Source: JAPKYZ01 sp033763835 (lineage in GTDB: Bacteria; Acidobacteriota; Terriglobia; Bryobacterales; Bryobacteraceae). Taken from it: a DNA stretch of 64,000 bases. Where the stretch lies: the NCBI GenBank assembly GCA_033763835.1, contig JANRJS010000022.1, forward strand, positions 62,001-126,000, given 5' to 3'. The position numbers were made by a program, and so were the translations under genes. The stretch's first letter is position 1, and each line of letters begins with the position of its first letter. This document shows positions 7,992 to 17,220 of the stretch, piece after piece. Under the pieces are notes generated by a model that worked only from the letters and a program-made list of their open reading frames with translations, had not been told where the DNA came from and ran no database searches.

Positions 7992-9610
7992 CGGCTCTCG
8001 CCGCACTGCTGCTGGCGCAATCCGCCGCGCAGGGAGAACGGGTGGCTCTGGAAGGGACGGTAGTGGACGCGCTCACCGGGCAGCCGGTAAAGGGCGCCAT
8101 GGTCCAAGTCCGGCCGATACCTTTCCGACCGAATTGGCCTCCCGATTCGCAAGCGACGACCGACGCTTCGGGCAAGTTCCGAATCGAGAATCTGATCCCC
8201 GGACGCATCGGCGTCTTCGCCCGTCACGACCGCTATCCGCCGATCCTTGAGCATCCGCCCAAGACCGAGGAGATCATAACGCTCGAATCGGGCGGGACGA
8301 AGGACTACCGGCTTAAGATCGTGCCCGGAGCCGCGATTTCGGGGCGAGTGGTCGATGAGGATGGCGAGCCGATGCCGTTCGCCTATGTGGATGTGGTCGG
8401 CGAAAACGACGACCCGGAACGGTCCCGCCCGTATGGGCAATCGCCGGTGAACGACCGGGGCGAGTTTCGTATCGCCAACGTTCCCGCGGGCCGCTACCGG
8501 TTGCGCGTCCGCACCAACCGGCCCCCGCTTCGGAACCGTCCTTTCGCGCCGCGCGAGGCGGACGCCGATTTCGCCTCGCTGGTTTATCCGATGGCCTACC
8601 ATCCGCCGCAACCGCCGGGTGGCAAAGCGCAATCGATCGAGGTTCAGCCGGGCATGCAATTGACAGGGATCGAGATCCGGCTGACCGTCGAGCGGGCGGT
8701 TCCTGTATCGGGTCAAGTGACCGGCTACCGCGCCCCCGCGAATGGTCCGGGATTGTCGCTCACGTTACGTCGAAAAGGCGCGCCCACCGACGCGTACTTC
8801 ACCTACTCGCAGGCGGACGGCAAGTTCCGCTTTTCCGGCGTGCGCCCTGGAAGTTACGACCTCACCGCGACGTCCCAGCAGACAATGACGCTCACCCACT
8901 TCTCGCGGCAAGACCTGGAAGTCGGCGACAAACCGCTCAAGGACGTTTCGATCGAGGCCAAGCCTACTTTCGAGATTGCGGGCACCGTTGAGGATCCGAA
9001 GATCCCTGGGCTGCCTCTTCAGAAGATGGGCTTTATGCAGATTAGCTTGAATCCGATCGACGCTCCGCCCGGCGTTCCTCACGTGAACTCGGCTGTCTTG
9101 CCCGGCGGGAACTTTACGCTGACCGGCGTGGTCGGCGGAGTGTTGTACAAACTCAGCGGCCCCTTCCCATACGTCGCGCGGGCGCGGATCGGCAATCGCG
9201 AAAGCGAAGGCGACGTCATCCGATTCGACTCGCCAGGCCAGTTGACGATCGTGCCCGGGGTCTTGCCGGCATCGGCGAATCTCACGACTACGACGCCCGC
9301 TCCGGAAACCGGTCTCTCGCTGGTCTTGCAGCCGCTCGACGAGCGGGAGAAGCACCCGCGCCACTGGGTGTATCTCACCTACTCACAGCCCAACTTGCGC
9401 ACCATCCAAGCCGCGCCCGGGCGCTACCGGGTCGTCGCGGTCGAGGGGCAACTGTTTCCTTACAACGTCCCGCCGGATCAGATGTTCGAACTCGTGAAAT
9501 CGCGCGGCCAAGAGGTAGAATTCCGCGTTGGCGCGGCGGCTCCGCAACTGACGCTCACGCCGTTCACCCGCGCCGAGCGGGAAGAGATCGAGAAAAAGCT
9601 ACGGCAGTAA
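7988..9610 (+). CDS. Secreted carboxypeptidase-regulatory-like domain protein (paralogue)
   Basis: A 540-residue exported protein paralogous in design to the preceding one. A short signal peptide ('MTALAALLLAQSAAQ') precedes units such as 'LEGTVVDALTGQPVKGAMV' with 'TDASGKFRIENLIPGRIGV', and 'ISGRVVDEDGEPMPFAYV' with 'NDRGEFRIANVPAGRYRL'. No catalytic residues are recognisable. The ATG overlaps the TGA of the upstream gene, so translation is probably coupled and the two products made together. The gene ends one base before the tRNA-Leu on the opposite strand, leaving no room for a separate terminator. Confidence 0.82.
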   Translation: MTALAALLLAQSAAQGERVALEGTVVDALTGQPVKGAMVQVRPIPFRPNWPPDSQATTDASGKFRIENLIPGRIGVFARHDRYPPILEHPPKTEEIITLESGGTKDYRLKIVPGAAISGRVVDEDGEPMPFAYVDVVGENDDPERSRPYGQSPVNDRGEFRIANVPAGRYRLRVRTNRPPLRNRPFAPREADADFASLVYPMAYHPPQPPGGKAQSIEVQPGMQLTGIEIRLTVERAVPVSGQVTGYRAPANGPGLSLTLRRKGAPTDAYFTYSQADGKFRFSGVRPGSYDLTATSQQTMTLTHFSRQDLEVGDKPLKDVSIEAKPTFEIAGTVEDPKIPGLPLQKMGFMQISLNPIDAPPGVPHVNSAVLPGGNFTLTGVVGGVLYKLSGPFPYVARARIGNRESEGDVIRFDSPGQLTIVPGVLPASANLTTTTPAPETGLSLVLQPLDEREKHPRHWVYLTYSQPNLRTIQAAPGRYRVVAVEGQLFPYNVPPDQMFELVKSRGQEVEFRVGAAAPQLTLTPFTRAEREEIEKKLRQ

Positions 9611-9611
9611 T

Positions 9612-9698
9612 TGGTGCGGATGGGGAGGGTCGAACTCCCATGGCCTTGCGGCCGCTGGAACCTAAATCCAGTGCGTCTGCCAGTTCCGCCACATCCGC
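9612..9698 (-). tRNA. tRNA-Leu (UAG anticodon)
   Basis: An 87-base class II tRNA read on the minus strand. The acceptor stem GCGGATG/CATCCGC pairs fully; the anticodon stem CTGGA/TCCAG encloses a loop with UAG; a long variable arm (GCGGCCGCAAGGCC region) and a GTTCGAC T-loop follow. The 3' CCA is encoded. The large variable arm and UAG anticodon identify leucine. Its 3' end lies one base from the stop codon of the convergent secreted-protein gene. Confidence 0.97.
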
Positions 9699-9720
9699 GC
9701 GGGATCCTCGCTTCTTTAGT

Positions 9721-10404
9721 TTACCGGGAATTCGACGCCGCTACCGGTTGGGGAAACCGAGTCAATCCCGCCGAAAGCGCCAACTGCGTCAAGCCGGCTA
9801 CGTTGTTGACGTTCAGCTTCTTCATCATCGTCTTGCGGTAGCTGCGAACGGTCTGCAAACCCAAATCGAGCATGACGGCGATTTCCTTGCTCGTCTTGCC
9901 TTCGGCCACCAAACGCAGCACCTGCAACTCGCGCGGCGAAAGTTCGTCGATCAGCGCCTGCGCGGGTCGCAATTCGAGATCGCCCCGCTGAATCCGGTGC
10001 AGCAGGCGGTCGGAAACTTGCGGACTCAAGTAACTGCCACCCTTCGCCACCGCCCGCAGCGCCTCGATGAGATCGGTATCGGACGCTTTCTTGAGTACGA
10101 ACGCCCTCGCTCCGGAGCGGATCGCGCCCACCACCGAATGCTCATCGTCGTACATCGAAAGCACCAGCACCTTGGTTTCCGGCACGTGGCGAAGCACTTC
10201 GATCGTCGCCTCAATGCCATTGATGCCGGGTATCGCGACATCCATGATCACAATGTCCGGCTTCAATTTGCGCACCATTTGGACCGCTTCCGAACCGGTC
10301 TCGCACTCGCCAATCACATGAAACTCGTCTTGAGTCTTGAGGATGGCTTTCAGACCGTCCCGGAGAATCTTGTGGTCGTCGACAATCAGGATGCGGGCGG
10401 GCAT
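9721..10404 (-). CDS. NarL/FixJ-type LuxR-family response regulator
   Basis: A 227-residue two-domain regulator: receiver domain with DD near residues 9-10, phospho-acceptor D55 in 'DIVIMDVAIPGINGIEA' and K near 105 in 'FVLKKA', then a LuxR-type helix-turn-helix ('LSPRELQVLRLVAEGKTSKEIA' region, through 'TVRSYRKTMMKKL'). The usual 'KTVxxHxxxIxxKL' recognition helix reads 'QTVRSYRKTMMKKL' here. It starts inside the 3' end of the kinase gene (19-base overlap), so the two are translationally coupled partners. The operon starts with the transketolase genes. Confidence 0.95.
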   Translation of the reverse strand: MPARILIVDDHKILRDGLKAILKTQDEFHVIGECETGSEAVQMVRKLKPDIVIMDVAIPGINGIEATIEVLRHVPETKVLVLSMYDDEHSVVGAIRSGARAFVLKKASDTDLIEALRAVAKGGSYLSPQVSDRLLHRIQRGDLELRPAQALIDELSPRELQVLRLVAEGKTSKEIAVMLDLGLQTVRSYRKTMMKKLNVNNVAGLTQLALSAGLTRFPQPVAASNSR

Positions 10405-11042
10405 GCGTGAGATATATCTCGGGCGAATACGATTGTACCCGCCCCTTTCGTGGAGTCCAAGCGAAATTCGAGATTCGCTTTCTCCGCGGAGTACCGCATT
10501 AGGGAGAGTCCTAGGCCCGGTTCGACGGCGGCCGGATCGAACCCGCGCCCATCGTCGCGAACCTCCAGTACCAATCCGCGACCGGTACTTCGCAAGAGAA
10601 CCTCGACCTTGCGGGCGCTCGCGTGGCGAATCGCGTTATCGAGCGCCAGCCGCGTAATCCGGTGGAACGCACGGGCGGCTGTGGGGGCAACATGCAACCG
10701 GCTTTCCTGCATCAAGCGAACCACCGGCCCGCCCTCGCGCCGGAACGCCGCCACCAAGCGCTCGAGCGCGATTGGCAAACCGACGCGATTGAGAGCGCTC
10801 GGCGGCAAGCTTTGGCTCAGCGCTCGGACTTGCCCCAATACGTCTTCGAAAAGCCGTTGCACGTTGACGACTTCGCCGGCCAATTCGGGTTGGTCCCGGT
10901 GGCGGAGGCGCAACGCTTCCAGTTCCAGCCCCGCCGCGGTCAGAGTCTGCGAAATTTCGTCGTGGAGCGTCCGCTCCACTTCCGACGTTTCGTCTTCGCG
11001 CTCCTCGATTAACGCGAATACGACAGCGGTGAGGTCGCGCAA
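10386..11042 (-). CDS. Soluble NarX-like sensor histidine kinase
   Basis: A compact 218-residue kinase without membrane segments or a sensor domain. The HisKA_3 dimerisation helix has the phospho-accepting H27 in 'RTLHDEISQTL'; the ATPase domain shows 'LALDNAIRHASA', 'DDGRGFDPAAV' and 'GLGLSLMRYSAEKA'. I infer a TTG start at 11042, five bases after the transketolase stop; no strong ribosome site is visible, so the exact start is uncertain. It overlaps and must phosphorylate the NarL-type regulator that follows. Lacking a sensor of its own, it probably reads a cytoplasmic signal or a partner protein. Its coupling to carbohydrate genes is notable. Confidence 0.85.
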   Translation of the reverse strand: MRDLTAVVFALIEEREDETSEVERTLHDEISQTLTAAGLELEALRLRHRDQPELAGEVVNVQRLFEDVLGQVRALSQSLPPSALNRVGLPIALERLVAAFRREGGPVVRLMQESRLHVAPTAARAFHRITRLALDNAIRHASARKVEVLLRSTGRGLVLEVRDDGRGFDPAAVEPGLGLSLMRYSAEKANLEFRLDSTKGAGTIVFARDISHACPPAS

Positions 11043-11047
11043 GGAAA

Positions 11048-12010
11048 TTACCGTTTCTTACGAGCGACAGCCCGGCGCGCCGCCTCGGCGACGTTCGCCG
11101 CGCGCAATCCGTACTTGTCGAGCAACCCATCCGGCGTTCCCGATTCTGCGTAGCGATTGTCGATCCCGACGAATTCCATAACTGCGGGGTGCGTTTCGGC
11201 GACAACCTGCGCGACGCGCACGCCGAGTCCGCTATCGACAAGATGCTCTTCGGAAACGACGATCGCGCCCGTCTCCGCCGCCCGGCGAATCGCCTCGCGA
11301 TCGAGCGGCTTGATTGTATGTACGTCCACCACGCGCGCCGAAATTCCCTCGCCTTCGAGAATCTCAGCCGCCTTGATCGATTCGGCGACCAACAGTCCGG
11401 TGGCGAGCAGGGCGACATCCGTCCCTTCCACCAGCTCGACGGCCTTTCCGATCTCAAACTTCGCGCCCGGCTGGTAGATCACCGGCGCTTTCGCGCGCCC
11501 CGCGCGCACAAACACGGGCGACGGCAGAGCGGCGGCCTGTTTCAAAAGCTCCGACATCGAAACCTCGTCGGCGGGCGAGACGACGACAAAGCCGGCCAGC
11601 GAACAGGCGAGCGACAAATCTTCGATCGACATTTGCGACGGCCCGTCTTCGCCGATCGAGATTCCGGAGTGCGTCCCGACTACTTTGAGCGGAACGTTGG
11701 GATAGGCGGCGGTGACGCGGAGTTGCTCGAATCCCTTATTGAGCACGAACGCCGAAAAGCTGGACACAAACGCCGTCTTCCCCGACGACGCGAGTCCCGC
11801 GCCCAGCGCGACCATGTTCGCCTCCGCGATTCCGCACGAGAAGAACCGTTCCGGGAACTCTTTCGCGAATAAGTGCGTGTAGGTGGACTTCGAAAGGTCC
11901 GCGTCGCAAACGACGACATCTTGGTTCGCGCGGCCCAATTCCACCAGCGTCTTGCCGAACGCCTCGCGCGTCGCGGGACCCAACTTCAACTCGAACTTCG
12001 TTTTCGCCAT
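11048..12010 (-). CDS. Transketolase, C-terminal subunit
   Basis: A 320-residue protein covering the pyrimidine-binding and C-terminal domains of transketolase. Recognisable parts are the catalytic Glu region 'FFSCGIAEANMVALGAGLA', 'VVGTHSGISIGEDGPSQMSIEDLSL' (two adjoining segments) and the C-terminal fold ending near 'AESGTPDGLLDKYGL'. It needs the N-terminal subunit, whose stop codon overlaps this start by one base, to form an active thiamine-diphosphate enzyme that moves two-carbon units between sugar phosphates. Split transketolases are common in many phyla. The soluble sensor kinase and its regulator follow directly. Confidence 0.93.
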   Translation of the reverse strand: MAKTKFELKLGPATREAFGKTLVELGRANQDVVVCDADLSKSTYTHLFAKEFPERFFSCGIAEANMVALGAGLASSGKTAFVSSFSAFVLNKGFEQLRVTAAYPNVPLKVVGTHSGISIGEDGPSQMSIEDLSLACSLAGFVVVSPADEVSMSELLKQAAALPSPVFVRAGRAKAPVIYQPGAKFEIGKAVELVEGTDVALLATGLLVAESIKAAEILEGEGISARVVDVHTIKPLDREAIRRAAETGAIVVSEEHLVDSGLGVRVAQVVAETHPAVMEFVGIDNRYAESGTPDGLLDKYGLRAANVAEAARRAVARKKR

Positions 12011-12831
12011 TACGCGAGCTCCTTTAGCGCGAGCGCCAGTTCGTCCTGCGTCGGAGCGACGCCGTGGAATTTCGGATTGTTCTCCATGAATGACACGCCC
12101 TTGCCCTTGACGGTGTGGGCGACGATGGCCGTGGGCTTGCCTTTAGTGGCCGCCGCTTCGGCGAACGCGTTCTGCACGGCTTCGATGGAATGCCCGTCGC
12201 ACTCGATGGCGTGCCAGCCGAACGCGCGCCACTTCTCGGCGAGCGGGTCCACGTCCATAATGTCCTTGACGAACCCGTCCAGCTGGATTTTGTTGTAGTC
12301 GACGATGCAAACGCAGTTATCGACTTTGTGGAACGCGCCGAACATCGCCGCTTCCCAGACCTGGCCTTCCTGAATCTCGCCGTCGCCCAGCACCACATAG
12401 GCTCGCGAAGGGCTGCCGTTCAAGCGCGCCGCACACGCCATGCCGAGACCTAGAGAAAGCCCCTGCCCCAGCGATCCGGTCGATGCTTCTAACGCCGGAA
12501 TGAACCGGACGTCGGGGTGACCTTGATAGATCGAGCCCATTTGCCGCAGCGTGTTCAATTTGTCGAGCGGCGTGTAGCCGCACTCCGCCATCACCGCGTA
12601 GAGCACGGGGCATGCGTGACCCTTGCCCAAGACAAATCGGTCGCGATCGGCCCACTTGGGGTTCGCCGGATCGTGCCGCATGACGTCGAAATACAGCGTG
12701 ACGAGGAGTTCGGTGGCGGACAACGATCCGCCGGGATGGCCGGATTTGGCGGCGGCGATCATGGTGACGATCTCGCGCCGCACGCGCTTCGCGATCGCCG
12801 CGAGCTCTTGCGGATTACTGGTTTTTTGCAC
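12010..12831 (-). CDS. Transketolase, N-terminal subunit
   Basis: A 273-residue protein matching the thiamine-diphosphate-binding half of transketolase: 'AAKSGHPGGSLSATELLVTLY' region at the N-terminus, 'VLGKGHACPVLYAV', 'GSLGQGLSLGLGMACAARLNG' and the GDG cofactor motif in 'VVLGDGEIQEGQVWEA'. Its last base overlaps the C-terminal subunit gene, which gives one-to-one expression. The GTG start (codons for 'MQKTSNPQEL') has an AGGGAG almost touching it, so a slightly different start is possible. With its partner it serves the non-oxidative pentose phosphate pathway. Confidence 0.93.
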   Translation of the reverse strand: MQKTSNPQELAAIAKRVRREIVTMIAAAKSGHPGGSLSATELLVTLYFDVMRHDPANPKWADRDRFVLGKGHACPVLYAVMAECGYTPLDKLNTLRQMGSIYQGHPDVRFIPALEASTGSLGQGLSLGLGMACAARLNGSPSRAYVVLGDGEIQEGQVWEAAMFGAFHKVDNCVCIVDYNKIQLDGFVKDIMDVDPLAEKWRAFGWHAIECDGHSIEAVQNAFAEAAATKGKPTAIVAHTVKGKGVSFMENNPKFHGVAPTQDELALALKELA

Positions 12832-12858
12832 TCCCTAACAGGCTAACATTGGGCGAGG

Positions 12859-13572
12859 CTAGGGCCGTCCACGTCCACGCCGCGCGAGCTTTTTTTTAGC
12901 GGCCGCAAGACGGGCGACAAACTCGGCGTGCTCGGCGGTAGCCAGCCCGGCTTCGAGCGTCCTACGCAACGGTTCGACATCGTCGGCCCAGAAAGCCTTC
13001 GCGTTTAACCAGAGTCCGGGAAACACGCGCGAGCGGACAACCCCTCGGACGGGCTTGAGGGGTTTGTACTTGCCGTTCTCCAGGTGGCGCCACCGGATGG
13101 CGCGCTCTAGGATATCGAGAGTAATGTACTCCGTAACGCCCGCGCGTTCGTAAAGTTGGAGTTTGCGCCCATAGTCGATCGTGTGACTGCTGAAAGTAAC
13201 TTCGGCGATCAATTCCGGTGGCCCCGAGCCGAACCGGCCTTCGACGGTCGATTGCCCCCCGTACTCCGGGAGAATGCGCAAGCACATGTCCGGTTGCGGA
13301 GCGGAATCGAGCAGATACCACGTGGGGGTCAGCGCCACCCGACAACCCGGAGTGCTTAGGCAATAAGCGCGGGCGATGCCCGACAAAGAACCGTGATAAT
13401 CCCCGTGAGGAGTAGTTAAAGGCGAAGCCAAGAAAACCTCTCCGTCGATGAGTTCCGCGAAGCGAACGCCGGGCAACCGGTCCCACAGATCGATGAACCG
13501 CTGACGGCTCATGCGCTCGCCGGTTAGGAATTCCTGAGCGGGTTCCGCGATCCGGTTCGGGAGTGCCGCCAT
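12859..13572 (-). CDS. Uma2-family (DUF820) putative endonuclease
   Basis: A 237-residue member of the Uma2/DUF820 family, a restriction-endonuclease-like fold that multiplies in cyanobacteria, Planctomycetes and Acidobacteria. The PD-(D/E)xK elements are visible: PD in 'SAPQPDMCLRI', acidic-x-acidic 'ELIAEVTFSS', then 'YGRKLQLYERAGVTEYITL'. The tail is Lys/Arg-rich ('AAKKKLARRGRGRP'). Biological role unknown; family members are suspected to act in mobile elements. A second copy lies at 20706-21386 in the same orientation with the same layout. Confidence 0.88.
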   Translation of the reverse strand: MAALPNRIAEPAQEFLTGERMSRQRFIDLWDRLPGVRFAELIDGEVFLASPLTTPHGDYHGSLSGIARAYCLSTPGCRVALTPTWYLLDSAPQPDMCLRILPEYGGQSTVEGRFGSGPPELIAEVTFSSHTIDYGRKLQLYERAGVTEYITLDILERAIRWRHLENGKYKPLKPVRGVVRSRVFPGLWLNAKAFWADDVEPLRRTLEAGLATAEHAEFVARLAAAKKKLARRGRGRP

Positions 13573-13649
13573 GACATCAGTCTAATACCGCCCCGGAAGC
13601 CCCGCTGAATTTTCGCCTATTTCGTGCCGATACGTCCCGATAGACCGTC

Positions 13650-16600
13650 GTGCGCACTCCTTCTTCGCTACTGACGCTCGCTTTCGCCGCCACTTCGGCG
13701 TTCGCGCAGCAGTACGCCTTTCGAGTCTATGGCTCCGAAGACGGTCTCAACAATCTCGCCGGGCAGTCGGTGTTTCAGGACGCGACCGGCTATATCTGGA
13801 CGGGCACGCAAAACGGACTTTTTCGTTTCGACGGCCGTGGATTCGTCGAATTCGGCGCCGCCGACGGTCTGCCGCGGAACTATCTCGAATGCATCCGCCA
13901 ATCCTCGGATGGCACGCTTTGGCTGGGTTCGCAATCCGGACTCTACCGGCAAGCGTCCCCCACCCGGTTCGCGCGCGTCGATCTGGGAACTCCTTACCAA
14001 GGCACACGAGGCGGGCACGGTCTGGATATTCACGGCGGCCGGATCTGGATTGCGACCGGCAATGGCCTTTTGTCGGGCTCGTGGCGGGACCCGGCTTCGA
14101 TTACCGCGGTAGACTCCGAACCCGCGCATGGCGTAGCGGCGACGCCCGGCGGCGCTTGGTCCGGTTGCGGGGAGCGCATCTGCCGAAGCAAAGTATCGGC
14201 GGGCGGCTCGATTAAGGTGGAGCGTTTCGGAATCGCCGAAGGCGTCCCGGCCCAACGCTGGGAAGCTTTCGCCATCGACCGGCAAGGGCGGCTCTGGGCC
14301 CGCAGCGAAGATCGGCTGCTATCCTTGGCTCCCGGCGCGCGCAAGTTCGAAACTTTCGCGGCGGACAAATCCATTCGCGTGCTCCGGTTTCCGCGCTTGG
14401 TGGTGGATTCGCGCGGCCGCATCCTGGTTCCCAGCGCCGAGGGTCTCGCCACCTGCACCGTCAATGGTTGCGAAATCGCAGGACGAAAGAACGGGCTCCG
14501 TCACGAGGTGGCGGCGGTCGCCGAGGATCGCGAAGGATCGCTGTGGCTGGCGCTCAATGGCGGCGGGCTGGCCCGCTGGATTGGGCGCGACCGCTGGTCC
14601 GCCTACGGTCCAGAGCAAGGGATTGAATCGCCAATTATCTGGAACATTGCCGAAGACGGGCCCGATCGTCTTTGGGTAGCGGCTCACGACGGGGTATATC
14701 GCGGTACCCGTTCCGGGAAAGCTTGGAGTTTCGCCTGGACTCCGCTGACCGGGCGCACGGTGACGCGGGCCGTCTTTCGCGACGCACGCGGCCGGGTGTG
14801 GGCCGCTCCATCGCCGAAAGGATTGGTTATGTGGCGCCCCGGAACCGGCGAGAAGCGCCAGTTTGGCCCGCGCGATGGCTTGCCCGATACGCGCCTCAAC
14901 CAGATTCACGTCGATCCAGACGGCGCCGTTTGGGTGGCCTCCGGCCAAGGCCTGCACCGGCTTGCGCCGCAGACTTCCCGATTCGAAAGAGTTCCGCTCG
15001 ATGGGACGCGGGTTTTTTCCTGCTACGTCATTCGGCGCGGCGGTAATGGAGACCTGTGGGTGGGCTCGCTCGAAGGTCTTTGGCGGCTTCGCGAGGGCCG
15101 ATGGCAAAACTTCCGCCGGAAGGACGGGCTCCGCGAGGACTGGCTGGCGGGTGTCGCGCCCGCGCCGGATGGCACGGTTTGGGTGGGCTATCACGCCGCC
15201 GTCGGGCTGACGCAACTCGACCTCTCCGGGCCAAAGCCCCGCGCGCGGCACTTTACGCGGCAGGATGGGCTTTCTTCGGACCTGTCTTACTTTCTCCGCT
15301 GGGACAAGAACGGCCATCTCTGGAATGGCACCGACCGGGGCGTGAGCCGCTTCGATGGCCGGCGCTGGATCGTCTATCGCCGCCCGGACGGCTTGGTTTG
15401 GGACGATTGCGATACCGACGCCGTGCTGACCGCCTCGGACGGCGGGGTCTGGATCGGCACTTCGCAAGGGCTCGCCCACTACCGCCATGAAGCGGATCGG
15501 CCGGGTGCCGACTCGCCGCCGCCCGTAGTTTTCACCGCCGCCTTCTCGGGGGACAAGCGCTTTCCCCTGGACCGGAGGTTCGAGGTTCGCCCCGACGAAC
15601 GGAACCTTGCGATTCGTTTCTCGGCGCTGACTTACGTCCATGACGGTTCGCTGCGCTTCCGGTACCGGTTTCGCGGCATCGAACCCGGCTGGACCGAGAC
15701 GGCGAGCCGCTCGCTCAACCTTCTCGACCTTCCGCCTGGGGCTTATGAATTGGAACTTTCGGCCCGCGCCGGCGCGGGCGAGTGGAGTTCGCCGCCCGCC
15801 ACGCTCCGGTTCTCCATCCTGCCGCGGTGGTGGCAAAGCAACGCGTTCCGTTTCCCGGTGGCCGCCGCCTCGATCGGCCTGATCGCGATCTTTATCCGGT
15901 GGCGGGTCCGGCATCTCGAAAACGAACGCCTTCGCCTGGAACAAGCCGTCGCCGAGCGCACGCGCGAGTTGGCCGAGAAAAAATGGGAGGCCGAGCGGGC
16001 TAGCGAATTCAAAAGTCAATTCCTCGCCAACATGAGCCACGAATTGCGTACGCCCATGAACGGCATCATCGGCATGAGCGCACTGGCGCTGGCGCAAGCC
16101 GAATCGCCGGGGCAAGTGGAACACTTGGCGACCGTTCATTCCTCCGCCCTGTCTCTGCTAAATGTCCTCAACGACATCTTGGACCTTTCGAAAGTCGAGG
16201 CGGGCAAGATGCAGATCGACCCGGTCGATTTCGCCCCTCGCGCGTTAATCGCCGGAATCGAGGGCCTGGCCAGATCGATGAGCCGCGAAAAAGGACTCGA
16301 ACTGGCGATCGAAGTCGATCCAGCGGTTCCCGAGTATCTGCATTCGGACGACAAGCGGATCCGGCAAATCTTGCTCAACTTAACGAGCAACGCCATTAAG
16401 TTTACGGAAGCCGGCACCATCACGATTCGCGTCGAAATGGACCGGGACCGCGTGGTATTTTCGATCGCCGACACCGGGATCGGAATTCCGGCCGACAAAT
16501 TGGACGTGATTTTCGAGGCATTCCGGCAAGCCGATAGCAGTACGTCGAGACGCTATGGCGGCACCGGGCTGGGCTTGGCGATTAGCGCTAATCTTGCCGC

Positions 16601-17099
16601 GCTGCTGGGCGGGCGGCTGCAAGTGGAGAGCGAGCCCGGGCGCGGCAGCCGATTCTCTTTCGACATCCCGTGCGTAGTTGGCGCGGCGCCGGAGAACGCG
16701 GACGAAGAACTGGGCGCGGATTGCTCGCTACACATACTGGTCGCCGAAGATAATCCCGTCAACCGGCGCGTCATCCTGGGACTGCTCGAGCGGGACGGCC
16801 ATCGAGTCGCAGTCGCCCACGACGGACGGCAAGCCGTCCAAGCGGCTCTTCAATCGAGCTTCGACCTCATCCTGATGGACCTCCACATGCCCGAAATGGA
16901 TGGCATCGAAGCGACGCGGGAGATCCGCCGCCGCGAAGGGGGTTATCGCCGCCGGATTGTCGCCCTGACCGCCCGCGCCCTGAACGACGACCGCGCGGTG
17001 TGCCTAGCGGCGGGTATGGACGGCTATCTTGAAAAACCCATCGATCCGGCAAAGCTTCGCCAAGTCTTGCGAGAGTGCGTACCGGCGGCAGTCGCCTGA
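13650..17099 (+). CDS. Hybrid sensor kinase with beta-propeller sensor and receiver domain
   Basis: An 1149-residue one-protein phosphorelay. A signal peptide ('LTLAFAATSAFAQQ') leads to about fourteen two-component-regulator propeller repeats ('DGLPRNYLECIRQSSDGTLWLG'-like units, shortened here), then a Y_Y_Y domain ('YRFRGIEPGWTETASRSLNL'), one transmembrane helix near 740-760, a HisKA domain with H797 ('NMSHELRTPMNGIIGMS'), an ATPase domain ('NLTSNAIKFTEAG', 'DTGIGIP', 'GGTGLGLAIS') and a receiver with D1077 ('ILMDLHMPEMDG'). The layout equals Bacteroidetes hybrid systems without the AraC DNA-binding end, so another output protein is needed. It starts with GTG. It converges on a TonB-receptor gene, suggesting control of nutrient uptake; that is inference. 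Confidence 0.94.
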   Translation: MRTPSSLLTLAFAATSAFAQQYAFRVYGSEDGLNNLAGQSVFQDATGYIWTGTQNGLFRFDGRGFVEFGAADGLPRNYLECIRQSSDGTLWLGSQSGLYRQASPTRFARVDLGTPYQGTRGGHGLDIHGGRIWIATGNGLLSGSWRDPASITAVDSEPAHGVAATPGGAWSGCGERICRSKVSAGGSIKVERFGIAEGVPAQRWEAFAIDRQGRLWARSEDRLLSLAPGARKFETFAADKSIRVLRFPRLVVDSRGRILVPSAEGLATCTVNGCEIAGRKNGLRHEVAAVAEDREGSLWLALNGGGLARWIGRDRWSAYGPEQGIESPIIWNIAEDGPDRLWVAAHDGVYRGTRSGKAWSFAWTPLTGRTVTRAVFRDARGRVWAAPSPKGLVMWRPGTGEKRQFGPRDGLPDTRLNQIHVDPDGAVWVASGQGLHRLAPQTSRFERVPLDGTRVFSCYVIRRGGNGDLWVGSLEGLWRLREGRWQNFRRKDGLREDWLAGVAPAPDGTVWVGYHAAVGLTQLDLSGPKPRARHFTRQDGLSSDLSYFLRWDKNGHLWNGTDRGVSRFDGRRWIVYRRPDGLVWDDCDTDAVLTASDGGVWIGTSQGLAHYRHEADRPGADSPPPVVFTAAFSGDKRFPLDRRFEVRPDERNLAIRFSALTYVHDGSLRFRYRFRGIEPGWTETASRSLNLLDLPPGAYELELSARAGAGEWSSPPATLRFSILPRWWQSNAFRFPVAAASIGLIAIFIRWRVRHLENERLRLEQAVAERTRELAEKKWEAERASEFKSQFLANMSHELRTPMNGIIGMSALALAQAESPGQVEHLATVHSSALSLLNVLNDILDLSKVEAGKMQIDPVDFAPRALIAGIEGLARSMSREKGLELAIEVDPAVPEYLHSDDKRIRQILLNLTSNAIKFTEAGTITIRVEMDRDRVVFSIADTGIGIPADKLDVIFEAFRQADSSTSRRYGGTGLGLAISANLAALLGGRLQVESEPGRGSRFSFDIPCVVGAAPENADEELGADCSLHILVAEDNPVNRRVILGLLERDGHRVAVAHDGRQAVQAALQSSFDLILMDLHMPEMDGIEATREIRRREGGYRRRIVALTARALNDDRAVCLAAGMDGYLEKPIDPAKLRQVLRECVPAAVA

Positions 17100-17104
17100 G
17101 CGCG

Positions 17105-17140
17105 AAAAGAAAAAGGGCCGGACTCCGAAGAGCCCGGCCC
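17105..17140 (-). terminator. Rho-independent terminator after the TonB receptor gene
   Basis: Stem arms at 17115-17125 and 17130-17140 pair over 11 positions with one A-C mismatch around a CGAA loop. Read on the minus strand the stem is followed by TTTTTCTTTT (17114-17105), the U-tract expected for a terminator of the receptor gene ending at 17221. On the plus strand the hairpin lacks a U-tract but sits just after the kinase stop. Confidence 0.82.
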
Positions 17141-17220
17141 CGTGAATTGAGTTTCGAGATTGAGATCCAGAGCGCACAGGCTGGCCGCAACTAGCGGCCA
17201 GTCCGTTGTGCGCGATCCAT

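Noticed and set aside
14319..16139. A 606-codon minus-strand frame inside the sensor kinase
   Set aside because: It mirrors the propeller repeats on the opposite strand, with no family match and no ribosome site; high GC creates long antisense frames.
13650..17099. Full Bacteroidetes-type hybrid two-component system with its own DNA-binding domain
   Set aside because: The protein ends right after the receiver domain; no AraC-type helix-turn-helix is present.
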